Shown here: piece after piece, positions 52,242 through 60,684 of the stretch
Layout of the letters: each line of letters opens with the position of its first letter
How positions within the stretch are numbered: the first letter of the stretch is position 1
DNA from: Isosphaeraceae bacterium EP7
GTDB lineage: Bacteria; Planctomycetota; Planctomycetia; Isosphaerales; Isosphaeraceae
NCBI GenBank assembly: GCA_038400315.1
Contig: CP151667.1
Coordinates: 5,839,174 to 5,903,173 of the forward strand
Length of the DNA: 64,000 nt
Direction of reading: 5' to 3'
Translations under genes and position numbers: made by a program
The notes under the pieces: model-generated
What the model was told of the DNA's origin: nothing
Database searches by the model: none
The model's input: only the letters and a program-made list of their open reading frames with translations

Positions 52242-52970
52242 ATGACCCAGAATCCCGACCTATTTGCGGCCCTCGCCGCGTCCTTCGACCCGCAGGAAGT
52301 CCGCGTCCGCTCCCAGGGCGGCCGCCAGTTGCACTACATCACCGCCCGGACCGCCATGAACCGGCTCGACGACGTGCTCGGGCCCGAGAACTGGTGGGAC
52401 GATTACGCCCCCAACGCCAACTCGGTGCTCTGCCGCCTGACAATTCGCCTGCCGGACGGTTCCACCGTCACCAAGCAGGACGCCGGCGGCTACGCGGGCA
52501 TGGCCGACCAGGGCGACGACGATAAGAGCGGCTTCTCCGACGCCTTCAAGCGGGCTGCTGCCAAGTTCGGCATCGCTCGGTACCTTTACCGCGACGGTGT
52601 CCCGGCCTTCGTCCGGGAGCGAGATCCCGCCCTCAACATGCCCGCGCAGGACAGTTCAGCCCCTCAGAGGGCCGTCGCGGCCCCGGTTCCGCAGGCTGTT
52701 CCGGCGAATAACAACGCCAATGTCCGGCCTGCCGGCTCGGCTCCTCGCAGCGGCCGTGCCCTGTTCGCCTGGACCAAAGAGCAGGAGCAACTCCATGAAG
52801 TTGGCCTGCTCAAGTATCTGAACAACTGGGCCAAGCTCCAGGAATTCCCCGCCAGGATGGTCGACTGGGACGCCGATCAGGTTGCTCTCGCCTATACCGA
52901 GGCGACCCGTAAGCTCCAGTCGATCCAGCCGACCCACTCCGAATCGTATCAAGAAGCGCTGTCCAACTGA
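52242..52970 (+). CDS. Rad52/Rad22-family DNA annealing protein
   Basis: A 242-residue protein. Residues 1-130 match the Rad52/Rad22 core: LHYITARTAMNRLDDVLGPENWWDDY, then GYAGMADQGDDDKSGFSDAFKRAA and KFGIARYLY. This domain anneals single-stranded DNA and is otherwise found in eukaryotes, phages and scattered bacteria. A linker rich in Ala and Pro follows, then a helical tail (about 170-240) whose role I cannot name. GGGGGGCGG lies before the ATG. The neighbours are not phage genes, so this looks like a resident chromosomal copy. The terminator after it is shared with the converging acyltransferase gene. Confidence 0.82.
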   Translation: MTQNPDLFAALAASFDPQEVRVRSQGGRQLHYITARTAMNRLDDVLGPENWWDDYAPNANSVLCRLTIRLPDGSTVTKQDAGGYAGMADQGDDDKSGFSDAFKRAAAKFGIARYLYRDGVPAFVRERDPALNMPAQDSSAPQRAVAAPVPQAVPANNNANVRPAGSAPRSGRALFAWTKEQEQLHEVGLLKYLNNWAKLQEFPARMVDWDADQVALAYTEATRKLQSIQPTHSESYQEALSN

Positions 52971-53004
52971 TCGGCTTGACCTTCGGAATTTGAGCGTCAC
53001 ATTC

Positions 53005-53037
53005 CGGCCCTTCGTGCTTCACAAGCACGAGGGGCCG
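53005..53037. terminator. Hairpin between converging rad52-like and acyltransferase genes
   Basis: Fifteen-pair stem (53005-53019 with 53023-53037, one G-U) with a CAC loop. It lies 34 bases after one stop and 39 bases after the other, so it can serve both strands. No T-run. Confidence 0.65.
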
Positions 53038-53076
53038 CTCCATTTCTCGGGGCTAGGGCCAAAGCCATCGTGCCAT

Positions 53077-54243
53077 TCAGGGAGCCACGGCAACCTGGGC
53101 TGGCATCCTCGGTCGCGTCCGGTCGGAAGCCGTCGTCGGGGTTGTATCGACGAAAAGGCTTTTCCAGGCGAGGAATCGCTTTTCGTAGAGGTGCCAACTA
53201 AGCCAGGCTGTGGCCATCGAGCCTGCGACGATGATCCCAACCCGCGACGCAAGGGCCCAACCGGGGTCGAGCATTCCCATGGTCATCCGAGCCGCCAACA
53301 TGATGAACAGAGGATGGAAGACGTACAGGCCGTAGCTGTACTTCCCCAGCCAGCGAAGCATGGCCGAGCGGAACGGAACGGCGGCCCATCTCGAGGTTAC
53401 GGCAAGCACCAGGATCGATCCATAAAAGACGCCGATCAGCGAGTACTTGAACACCTGCAACCAGGCCGCGCCTGAGCCGGAATTCGCCAGATAGATCGGG
53501 GCTGCCAGGCCCGCCGTCACGATCGACGTCACCCAGGCCTTGCCACGCCAACCTGCCATCCCCAGCGGTCCCCGTGCGGCCAGGGCGAGCCAGGCCCCCA
53601 GGGTCAACGAATCCATCCGCGCCAGCGTGAACGTGAATGACGAGAACCCATAAATTTCCATCACCACGCGGATGGCCGCGGCGCCCGCGATGCAGCCGAG
53701 GCAGACGCCCATGAGCCGTCGACGCCCGAACGCGAAGATCACGGCAGGCCAGACCAGATAAAACTGCTCCTCGATCGCCAGCGTCCAGAAGTGACCGAAC
53801 GTGCCCCCCTCAACCCCGAACGTCGCCGGCAGATTGGCCGTGTACGTCCAGAGCCAGATGGGGTTTACGCCCACGGGTCCGATGCCGAAAAGAGCGGGCG
53901 TAAGCACGAACGCGGCGATCAGCACGCCGTAGTAAAGCGGGAAGATGCGAAGCGTGCGGCGTCCGTAAAAATTGAAGAAGTAGCGGGGCGAGGCCTTCGT
54001 GTCGTACAGAATCCCTGTAATCAGGAATCCAGAGAGCACGAAGAACAGGTCTACACCCGTCTGGCCAATCCGAGTCGCACCATAGAATGCCCGCGCGATC
54101 CCGCCGGATGGGGCGACTTCGGACTGAGCGATATGGAAGACCAAGACCAGGAGCACGGCCAGCCCTCGCAGGCCGTCGAGGGCCGGGACGTGGCCACGAA
54201 GTTCAGACGGGATCGAGTCGACGTCGTTGGTGAGCGGATTCAT
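53077..54243 (-). CDS. Acyltransferase-3 family membrane protein
   Basis: A 388-residue integral membrane protein with about ten helices. HVPALDGLRGLAVLLVLVFH near residue 18 (with the catalytic-type His), TGVDLFFVLSGFLITGILYD near 65 and FYGRRTLRIFPLYY near 93 are the acyltransferase-3 motifs; FWTLAIEEQFYLVWP near 148 also fits. Such enzymes O-acylate sugars or polysaccharides at the membrane. The target is unknown. The frame is open further upstream, but the ATG at 54243 begins at the family start. A promoter candidate is listed just upstream. The gene is divergent from glgA. Confidence 0.88.
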   Translation of the reverse strand: MNPLTNDVDSIPSELRGHVPALDGLRGLAVLLVLVFHIAQSEVAPSGGIARAFYGATRIGQTGVDLFFVLSGFLITGILYDTKASPRYFFNFYGRRTLRIFPLYYGVLIAAFVLTPALFGIGPVGVNPIWLWTYTANLPATFGVEGGTFGHFWTLAIEEQFYLVWPAVIFAFGRRRLMGVCLGCIAGAAAIRVVMEIYGFSSFTFTLARMDSLTLGAWLALAARGPLGMAGWRGKAWVTSIVTAGLAAPIYLANSGSGAAWLQVFKYSLIGVFYGSILVLAVTSRWAAVPFRSAMLRWLGKYSYGLYVFHPLFIMLAARMTMGMLDPGWALASRVGIIVAGSMATAWLSWHLYEKRFLAWKSLFVDTTPTTASDRTRPRMPAQVAVAP

Positions 54244-54614
54244 GGTGGTCAATCCTTCGACCCTGAAAATTCGCGCAATTTCCGTGACGGGCCTCCGCCC
54301 GCTTGGTCGCGGAGTACTATCCGCCGACGATGACGTTCCTGTCAAGCATTCCCCTTGACCCCTGCAAACGCGAGTCCGCCGGTATTGAGGTCTCCTGCCA
54401 GTTGCCGCAGGGTCATTGTGCGGTCGGTCGGACGACGGAGTCGAGCCCCTCCGAGGGAATGCAAACTTCGAGGAACGCTTTAGAGATCGCTCGAGCGACG
54501 ATCCAGGTTGCCCGCCGCCTCGCGACTCGTTACAACCGACGACCGGTCTCGCGGCCGAAACGGTCGCGCGACGCCGGCCCACGGACGGCCATCGACGCAG
54601 TTGACGAGACGGTT
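54244..54614. other. Divergent intergenic region between acyltransferase and glgA
   Basis: These 371 bases hold the promoter candidate at 54316-54345 and presumably that of glgA, for which no clear elements were seen. Part of it (from 54303) is an open extension of the glgA frame without family character. Confidence 0.5.
54316..54345 (-). promoter_or_regulatory. Candidate promoter of the acyltransferase gene
   Basis: On the minus strand TTGACA (54345-54340) and GATAGT (54321-54316) are 18 bases apart, about 73 bases before the ATG at 54243. The -35 is a perfect consensus and the -10 matches at four of six. Confidence 0.45.
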
Positions 54615-56132
54615 ATGCGACGAGCAGGCGAGGACTCTCCACTCCACATCGCGATCGTCGCCTCGGAGGCGGTCCCGTTCTCCAAGACGGGCGGACTCGC
54701 GGATGTCGCAGGCTCGCTCCCCCGCGCGCTCAACGCGATCGGGCATAGGGCCAGTCTCTTCGCCCCACTCCACCGGTCCAGCCGCCAATCGGGCCTGCAA
54801 CTCGAAGACACGGGCCTGAGGCTGGACATTCCCGTCGGACCACGGATCATCCAGGGTTCGGTCTTCCTCGTGAGGCTTCCCGGCACGGATGTCGTCGCTT
54901 ATCTCATCGACCAGCCCGAATACTTCGACCGGCCACAGCTCTATCAGACGGACGGCGTCGATTATGGCGACAACTGCGCCCGGTTCGTCTTCTTCTGCCG
55001 GGCTGTGCTGGAGACTGTCCGCCTCCTGAACCTCGATGTCGACGTCTTCCACTGCAACGACTGGCAGACCGGACTGATCCCGGTCTATCTCGATGAGCTT
55101 TACCGCGCCGACTTGAGACTCGGCCGGGCCGGCACGCTGATGACGATCCACAACCTCGCCTATCAGGGATGGTTCTGGCATTGGGACCTGCCATTGACGG
55201 GCCTCGATTGGGGCCTGTTCAACTTCCGGCAGCTCGAGCACCACGGCCAGCTTAACTTTCTGAAGGCGGGCATCGTCTTCGCGGATCTCGTCAGCACAGT
55301 CAGCCCGACCTACGCCCGAGAAATCCAGACCCCGGCCTTCGGCTGCGGCCTGGAAGGTCTGCTCCAGCAACGCGGGGCCGACCTCCGAGGGATCGTCAAC
55401 GGCATCGACACAGACGTCTGGAACCCTCGCATCGACCCTGTACTCGCCGCGAAGTACGACATCGAGAGCGTCGCCATCGGCAAGGCGGAGTGCAAAGCCC
55501 AGCTCCAGCGTCGGGCCAGCCTGACCGAATTTCCCGATGTCCCGCTGTTCGCGCAGATCGGCCGCCTCGACAGCCAGAAGGGCTGGGACCTGTTGCTCGA
55601 GGTGGCCGAGCAACACCTTCAAGGAGACGTGCAGGTTGTCATCCTCGGCGAAGGGAGCCCGCGCTACCACGAGGCCCTCGATCGCCTGGCGCATCGGTAT
55701 TCGGGGAAGCTGCGCGTCTTCCTCGAGTTTTCGAACTCGCTGGCACACCAGATCGAGGCGGGCGCCGATCTGTTCCTGATGCCCAGCTTGTACGAGCCAT
55801 GCGGCCTGAACCAGCTCTATAGCCAGGCCTACGGTACCGTGCCGATCGTTCACAAGACCGGCGGCCTGGCCGACACAGTGGTCGACGCAACCCCGGAGAA
55901 CCTGGCCTTGAGGACAGCGACCGGGGTCACCTTCGACGAACCGACCCCGCAGGCCCTGATGGGCGCGATCGAGAGGGCGACGAGGCTCTTTCGCGACCGG
56001 GGCGCCTGGATGTCGATGGTCCGAGCGGGAATGGCGCGGGACTCCTCCTGGAATCAGAGCGCCCGCGAATACGTCGCCCTCTACCGGGAGGTCGTCGAGC
56101 ATCGTCGAGTCTCCCCGGCCGAGGTCATCTGA
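54615..56132 (+). CDS. glgA: Glycogen synthase (ADP-glucose type)
   Basis: A 505-residue GT5 glycosyltransferase that extends alpha-1,4-glucan from ADP-glucose. [19 protein letters not shown] near 21 has the lysine (K24) of the KTGGL substrate motif. [14 protein letters not shown] and [13 protein letters not shown] lie in the N-domain. [13 protein letters not shown] lies near 257. [29 protein letters not shown] near 394 holds the catalytic Glu and the second KTGGL. The frame is open about 100 codons upstream; the ATG at 54615 is the closest to the family start, although its ribosome site is weak. A galT-like gene follows after 89 bases. Confidence 0.93.
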   Translation: MRRAGEDSPLHIAIVASEAVPFSKTGGLADVAGSLPRALNAIGHRASLFAPLHRSSRQSGLQLEDTGLRLDIPVGPRIIQGSVFLVRLPGTDVVAYLIDQPEYFDRPQLYQTDGVDYGDNCARFVFFCRAVLETVRLLNLDVDVFHCNDWQTGLIPVYLDELYRADLRLGRAGTLMTIHNLAYQGWFWHWDLPLTGLDWGLFNFRQLEHHGQLNFLKAGIVFADLVSTVSPTYAREIQTPAFGCGLEGLLQQRGADLRGIVNGIDTDVWNPRIDPVLAAKYDIESVAIGKAECKAQLQRRASLTEFPDVPLFAQIGRLDSQKGWDLLLEVAEQHLQGDVQVVILGEGSPRYHEALDRLAHRYSGKLRVFLEFSNSLAHQIEAGADLFLMPSLYEPCGLNQLYSQAYGTVPIVHKTGGLADTVVDATPENLALRTATGVTFDEPTPQALMGAIERATRLFRDRGAWMSMVRAGMARDSSWNQSAREYVALYREVVEHRRVSPAEVI

Positions 56133-56221
56133 CTCGGTTGCGTCGGGGCGATCGCCCGACGATGATCGATGCGGAACGCGCGATTCAGCCGGTCGCCAAG
56201 TTGTCTGGGGATTGTGCACGC

Positions 56222-57238
56222 ATGCCCGAGCTCCGCAAAGATCCGATCCTGGGACGCTGGGTCATCATCGCGATCGAACGGGCCAAGCGTCCCCACGACT
56301 ACAAGTCGGCCGCTCACCAGCAGCTCGACGGTGACAACTGTCCGTTCTGCGAGGGCAACGAGGCACAGACGCCCGCCGAGGTCCTGGCGTACCGCGAACG
56401 AGGAACGCTGCCCAATCATCCCGGCTGGCGTGTCCGGGTCACCCCTAACAAGTTTCCCGCCCTGAAGATCGAGGGAGACCTGGATAAGCGCGGCGATGGC
56501 ATGTACGACATGATGGCAGGAGTCGGGGCGCACGAGGTGATCATCGAGAGCCCCAGGCATCACGTCAGCATGGGCGAGTTGCCGGAAGAGGCGATCCGCG
56601 AGGTCATCTGGGCCTACCGCGACCGCATGGTCGACCTCAAGAGAGACCAACGGTTCCTGCACGGGATGTTGTTCAAGAACGTCGGGGCGGCCGCGGGGGC
56701 CAGCCTGGAGCACACCCATAGCCAGCTCATCGTGCTGCCGGTCGTCCCGGTCACCGTCTGGGAAGAGATGATGGGCTCCCTGGAGTTTTTCAACTACCGG
56801 GGACGCTGCATCTATTGCGACATGATCCTCCAGGAATCCACCCAGCAGAAGCGGATCGTCCTGGACACGCCGCACTTCTCGGTCTTCTGCCCCTATGCCA
56901 GCCGCTTCCCATTCGAGACCTGGATCGTCCCCAAGGCCCATTCAAGTCACTTCGAAAACATCACCAAATCGGCCGTCGACGACCTTGGGACTGTGCTGAA
57001 GTCGGTGCTCAACAAGCTGGAGGTCGGACTCGACAAGCCGGCCTACAATTACATCATCCACACAGGTCCGTTCGACCACGGCGACTTGCCGCACTATCAT
57101 TGGCACATCGAGATCATCCCCAGGCTGACGAACATCGCCGGGTTCGAGTGGGGCACCGGGTTCTACATCAACCCCGTTCCCCCCGAGGCCGCCGCCACGT
57201 TCCTCGACAACGTGCGCGTGCCCGAGACCGTCCGGTGA
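56222..57238 (+). CDS. galT: GalT-like hexose-1-phosphate uridylyltransferase
   Basis: A 338-residue HIT-superfamily nucleotidyltransferase. [21 protein letters not shown]-type start is the GalT N-terminus. NCPFCEGNE (C40, C43) and the His in ESPRHHVSM form the zinc site. [12 protein letters not shown] near 162 has the HxHxQ motif, whose second His carries the nucleotide in Gal[13 protein letters not shown] and [10 protein letters not shown] follow. Its place beside glgA suits either galactose use or a nucleotide-sugar role tied to glycogen (ADP-glucose phosphorylase is a related family), so the substrate is not certain. An ATG at 56162 is also in frame; 56222 gives the usual length. Confidence 0.85.
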   Translation: MPELRKDPILGRWVIIAIERAKRPHDYKSAAHQQLDGDNCPFCEGNEAQTPAEVLAYRERGTLPNHPGWRVRVTPNKFPALKIEGDLDKRGDGMYDMMAGVGAHEVIIESPRHHVSMGELPEEAIREVIWAYRDRMVDLKRDQRFLHGMLFKNVGAAAGASLEHTHSQLIVLPVVPVTVWEEMMGSLEFFNYRGRCIYCDMILQESTQQKRIVLDTPHFSVFCPYASRFPFETWIVPKAHSSHFENITKSAVDDLGTVLKSVLNKLEVGLDKPAYNYIIHTGPFDHGDLPHYHWHIEIIPRLTNIAGFEWGTGFYINPVPPEAAATFLDNVRVPETVR

Positions 57239-58179
57239 TGGCTCGTCTGGCGGCCTGGTGGAAGCGACGGCGCAAGCTCGATGAGATGGCCCCGTCGACC
57301 CGCAATGAGTTCCCGAGCCAGGCCGCGGCCTTGCTCCGCCAGGTCCGGCGCCTCCGTTTCAGGGCTCGACCCGGCGACCTGGCCCAACTCTCCGGGGCTT
57401 ATCTCGGCAGCCGGCCGGGCTCGGGCCTGACCTTCTCCGAGCTCAAGCCTTACGAGCCGGGAGACGACGTCCGCCACCTTGACTGGAACGTGACCGCCCG
57501 CCAGGGAAGGCCTTATGTCCGTTCCTACATCGAGGAACGGGCCCTGACGCTCTGGATCGTCGCCGACATCTCGGCGAGCCTGGGATTCGGCCCACCGCGG
57601 GCCCGCAAGGCCGACCGAGCCATGCAATGCGCGGCGCTCCTGGCGACGGCCGCCTTGCGGAACCAGGACCGGGTCGGGTTGCTGCTGGTTGGCGATCGGA
57701 TCGAGCACGAACTTCCGCCCGGCGGGGGTGTTCCTCATCTCTCCAGGCTCCTCAGGCTGCTCGTCCTCGCCCCGTGCTCCGGCCAGAAGACGAACCTGAA
57801 CGCGGCAATCGAACGCCTCGCGCGCCTGGAGCGACGTTCCTTGATCGTCGTCCTGAGCGATTTCCTCGACCTCCCCGACCCGATCGCCTGGGGCAAGATC
57901 GCGTCGAGGCATCAGGTGCGGGCGCTCCGATTCGTGGCGCCCCTGGAACGGGAGATTCCCCAAACAGGCCTGCTCTCAGTCACGGACGCAGAGAGCGGCG
58001 CATCAATCGTCCGTGACACTGCCTCCACGCGTGCCTCAGCCCGCTATTCTCACGGGGCAACGCAGCGGCAAACCGCCTTCACCCGCTGGTGTCGCTCCTC
58101 CGGAGTGCTCGGCACCGAGGTCGATACCCGTCACGAACCTCTCGTGGCCCTGCTCCGACTCTTCCGCAATCTCCCATGA
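57238..58179 (+). CDS. DUF58 domain protein
   Basis: A 313-residue protein. SGLTFSELKPYEPGDDVRHL followed by DWNVTARQGRPYVRSYIEE (about 60-98) is the DUF58 signature, and LTLWIVADISASLGFG starts a von Willebrand-A-like fold with a DxSxS metal site. DUF58 proteins usually work with a MoxR ATPase and VWA membrane proteins in envelope or metalloprotein assembly. The start shares bases with the galT stop (TGATG at 57236-57240), and the stop overlaps the next start (ATGA), so translation is coupled. No MoxR gene is in view, which is unusual. Confidence 0.85.
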   Translation: MARLAAWWKRRRKLDEMAPSTRNEFPSQAAALLRQVRRLRFRARPGDLAQLSGAYLGSRPGSGLTFSELKPYEPGDDVRHLDWNVTARQGRPYVRSYIEERALTLWIVADISASLGFGPPRARKADRAMQCAALLATAALRNQDRVGLLLVGDRIEHELPPGGGVPHLSRLLRLLVLAPCSGQKTNLNAAIERLARLERRSLIVVLSDFLDLPDPIAWGKIASRHQVRALRFVAPLEREIPQTGLLSVTDAESGASIVRDTASTRASARYSHGATQRQTAFTRWCRSSGVLGTEVDTRHEPLVALLRLFRNLP

Positions 58180-58661
58180 ACCAACCCGGAATTCTCATCC
58201 CACCTCGCCCCCTGCCCGGCCTCGAAGGCTACCCCGCCGCGCGGACCTTGCCCCTTTGGGGCGTCTCGGCCGCCCTGGCCATCGCGGCATTCGCCTCGAT
58301 CTGGTGGTTCCGCCGTCGCCGGCACGAACCAAGACGCGCAGCCGCCCCTTCGATCAGGCAATCGCAGGACGTTGAAGGCGAACTCACGCACGAGCTGGTC
58401 GCACGAGTACGAAACGCGTTGGTGACGCGCTTCGGGGCCGGCTGGTCGGCGAGGACCACCGAGGAAATCGCCGCCAGCACGGAGCTGGCGGCGATTCTCG
58501 GCGACGACTTGAGTCGCATGCTCATCGCCTGGCTGGCCGAGCATGACCAGTTTCGGTTCGCGCCAAATCGAGGAACGGAGGACGAGCCTCGAATTCCGCC
58601 CGGACCATGGCTCCAGGATATTCTCAATCGACTCGGCCAAGTCGACGGCGTGACGCGCTGA
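58176..58661 (+). CDS. Small membrane protein, partner of DUF58 protein
   Basis: A 161-residue protein with one membrane helix at about 28-46 (LWGVSAALAIAAFASIWWF), followed by arginines and a cytoplasmic helical part (TTEEIAASTELAAILGDDLSRMLIAWLAEHDQFRFAP). It resembles the DUF4381-like helper proteins of MoxR/DUF58/VWA loci, in which TSEEL near the middle is typical. The start overlaps the DUF58 stop by four bases. The family assignment is tentative. Confidence 0.65.
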   Translation: MNQPGILIPPRPLPGLEGYPAARTLPLWGVSAALAIAAFASIWWFRRRRHEPRRAAAPSIRQSQDVEGELTHELVARVRNALVTRFGAGWSARTTEEIAASTELAAILGDDLSRMLIAWLAEHDQFRFAPNRGTEDEPRIPPGPWLQDILNRLGQVDGVTR

Positions 58662-58682
58662 GCCGACACCTGCCAGCCTCTC

Positions 58683-59261
58683 TCAATCACCGACTTTGGA
58701 GGGACCAGGGGAGGCGGGCTTCTGCGCGTCGTTCGCCGTCAGTTCGAGAGGTTTCTTCAACTCCTCCGCGGCGACGACTTTTTCAACGCCCTTTTTACGT
58801 TCGGCCGCGTTGGGGTCGATGTACTGCGTAGGTGAAGCTTCGGCCTGATCGGCAAACGGTTCGGAATAGACAGGTCGTGCCGACCGCCGGTAGATAATCC
58901 GGGCCTCCTTAATTTTCAAAGAATCGGCCTGGCTGCGACTATTTGTATGGCCAAGCTTGGCAACTTTGAGCAAGTCAACCGGTAGCTGTGGCGCCAGCTC
59001 GGCAACATTCGACCCCTGGACCGTCAACAGACGCGACCCCTCGACGACCTCCTCGGCACGAACGATCTCATGTCCACCCGGGAAGTGAGTATCCATGAGC
59101 TTGTCCGCCTGGCTCCGATATTTGGTCGGCCAGTGGTCGGTGTTCTCCGGGATGGCGACAACGCCGAAGTCTTTGTCTTGGTAGACGTAACGCACCCCTT
59201 TCGTCGTTCCACAACCGACGACCAGGGGAATCAGGATCGCGAAAATCGTGTGCGGGCGCAT
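58683..59261 (-). CDS. Lipoprotein of unknown function
   Basis: A 192-residue protein with a lipoprotein signal. TIFAILIPLVVGC ends in the lipobox cysteine (residue 17). The rest is soluble and polar: RYVYQDKDFGVVAIPENTDHWP near 24, later KIKEARIIYRRSARPVYSEP, and a tail rich in Lys, Ala and Pro. GGGAGG lies about seven bases before the ATG and fixes the start. I do not recognise a domain. It converges with the DUF58 partner gene, with 21 bases between the stops. Confidence 0.7.
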   Translation of the reverse strand: MRPHTIFAILIPLVVGCGTTKGVRYVYQDKDFGVVAIPENTDHWPTKYRSQADKLMDTHFPGGHEIVRAEEVVEGSRLLTVQGSNVAELAPQLPVDLLKVAKLGHTNSRSQADSLKIKEARIIYRRSARPVYSEPFADQAEASPTQYIDPNAAERKKGVEKVVAAEELKKPLELTANDAQKPASPGPSKVGD

Positions 59262-59800
59262 GTTGAGCCTCCCATGCGAGCGCCGCTATTCCGGAGCCTG
59301 GCCGTTGTATCCGTTCCAACGGAGGCCAGAGTCCGGGCGCGTCGAGGCAGACTGACGCAAACAAATCGAGTTAAGCTCAAGGTAGTCGATCGAGGTGAGT
59401 GAAGAGGTCAAGAGCAAAATTCGCGCCGAGCCTCACTTGACATCGCTCGATTCAGCAGTTGCCAGGTCGATCTCAACTCCTAGCCGACACAAATCAAGCG
59501 GCCAGGTTCGCCGAAATTGCACCGTTCCGACGAGTCCCTCGACCACATCCGCCCTCCCTGCGGGCGAGGACGAGGCGATCGAACTCGCCTTCACGAGTCG
59601 AAATTGCGAACTGACCTTGGGAACGGATCATTCCGCGGAGCATCGGTTCGCAACCCTCCGGATCGACGGGCGTGCTCGGTATCGTAGCCAAGTGGTGGGC
59701 CACGGCTGCTCCGAAAACCTGGACCGTTCAGCCGCGGAATCCAGCGCGATTGACCTTGACCAAGGCCCCCCGATCCAATAAACTTCGACTCTCTTGATGA
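59262..59800. other. Intergenic region before the tRNA gene
   Basis: These 539 bases hold the tRNA promoter candidate at the right end. An open frame at 59395-59781 exists on the plus strand but has no ribosome site, domain or codon pattern like the neighbours, so I do not call a gene. Confidence 0.5.
59756..59784 (+). promoter_or_regulatory. Promoter of tRNA-Val
   Basis: TTGACC (59756-59761) and TAAACT (59779-59784) are exactly 17 bases apart. A start about seven bases after the -10 would lie some ten bases before the mature tRNA, as expected for a short 5' leader. Confidence 0.55.
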
Positions 59801-59874
59801 GGGCGATTAGCTCAGTTGGCTAGAGCACCAGCTCGACACGCTGGGGGTCACAGGTTCGAATCCTGTATCGCCCA
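59801..59874 (+). tRNA. tRNA-Val (anticodon GAC)
   Basis: A full cloverleaf of 74 bases. The acceptor stem is GGGCGAT with ATCGCCC, the D stem GCTC with GAGC, the anticodon stem CCAGC with GCTGG (59828-59832 and 59840-59844), and the T stem ACAGG with CCTGT around TTCGAAT. The discriminator is A, and no CCA is encoded (ATGAA follows). The seven-base loop reads TCGACAC, placing GAC at 59835-59837. The base before the anticodon (position 33) is C instead of the nearly universal T. Confidence 0.9.
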
Positions 59875-59922
59875 TGAAGTTGTTATCTCGCAAGTCGTTG
59901 CAAAACTTCTTGGAGTAATAGA

Positions 59923-59969
59923 CTGAAGAATCCCTCTGGGTCACGATCCAGGGTGATGGATTCTTCCAG
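59923..59969 (+). ncRNA. Long hairpin in the tRNA-Val trailer
   Basis: CTGAAGAATCC (59923-59933) pairs with GGATTCTTCCAG (59958-59969, one bulged C), and an inner stem pairs 59934-59941 with 59946-59953. In total about 19 pairs form an elongated hairpin. It sits between the tRNA and a T-tailed terminator, so it should be in the same primary transcript. Whether it is a stable RNA of its own is unknown. Confidence 0.4.
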
Positions 59970-59987
59970 ACGACCGATGAAGTGTCG

Positions 59988-60027
59988 AGGCCCGGCGAAT
60001 CCTTCAGGGATTCGCCGGGCCTTTTTT
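59988..60027 (+). terminator. Intrinsic terminator of the tRNA-Val transcript
   Basis: Perfect 15-bp stem (59988-60002 with 60008-60022) with loop TTCAG. A run of six T starts at 60022, the last base of the stem, and is followed by A. This is the clearest rho-independent terminator in the window. Confidence 0.85.
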
Positions 60028-60684
60028 ATTGCCTGTCGGCCCACTTCCGAGTTGACCGAGAGGCAACTCATGGGCACAGACTTCGTCCTCTCTCGAGCAA
60101 CAAGATGAACGGTCGCAATGCGACCACCACGACTCCGCGCGATCAGGAGTACGTCGAAGTCGGCCATCCCCTGGGCTTGCAACTGCCGCGAGGCGTTGAG
60201 GTCCTTCAGAGCGAGGACATTGGGGACACCAGGTCGCCGGGCCGTGTCCGCCGTCACCTGGATGGTGGCGATCAAGCGGCGGTGTCTACCGTTCAAGTTT
60301 ACGCCCAGAGAACTCAGGGTGATTCATCCTCCCCTTGCCGTTTGACGCTGAATTGCGAAGTCGTCGCGGATGCGTCTTCGCAGTTTCCGACCGCTTGGGG
60401 CGTTCAGCGACGAGGAACGCCTCAGGGGCGTGTTCGGGGAGCCCCGGACGGTCGAACTCGGGATGGCCGACTCCTCGATGTCGAACAGACCAGGGGCGTA
60501 GACAGGTTCTTGCGGTCCGAGATGACCTGGAAAGTGTGCGGACGCGTTGACCAACGCCGTCACCTGCGACAGATCACCGCAGCCCCCATCTCCACCGCCC
60601 CCAGCGACGCGTCGTCGGGATTCAGTCTCGCCATGAACTCGTGATCTTCCGCGTCAGGCCTGGCTCGAACATGGGCCGGGGGGC

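Larger units (their letters stand above)
59875..60684. other. Non-coding stretch after tRNA-Val
   Basis: The first 150 bases hold the structured trailer and terminator. From 60028 to 60684 I see only short overlapping open frames with no domain and no ribosome site; the longest on the minus strand is at 59883-60296. The sequence looks like decayed DNA, and its place beside a tRNA would suit an old integration. No repeat of the tRNA end was found. Confidence 0.45.

Noticed and set aside
59395-59781. Plus-strand frame of 128 codons before tRNA-Val
   Set aside because: No ribosome site, no domain, and its end overlaps the tRNA promoter elements.
59883-60296. Minus-strand frame of 137 codons after tRNA-Val, considered as a transposase or integrase remnant
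   Set aside because: No catalytic motif or family signature could be read, and its 3' end runs through the trailer hairpin and the terminator.
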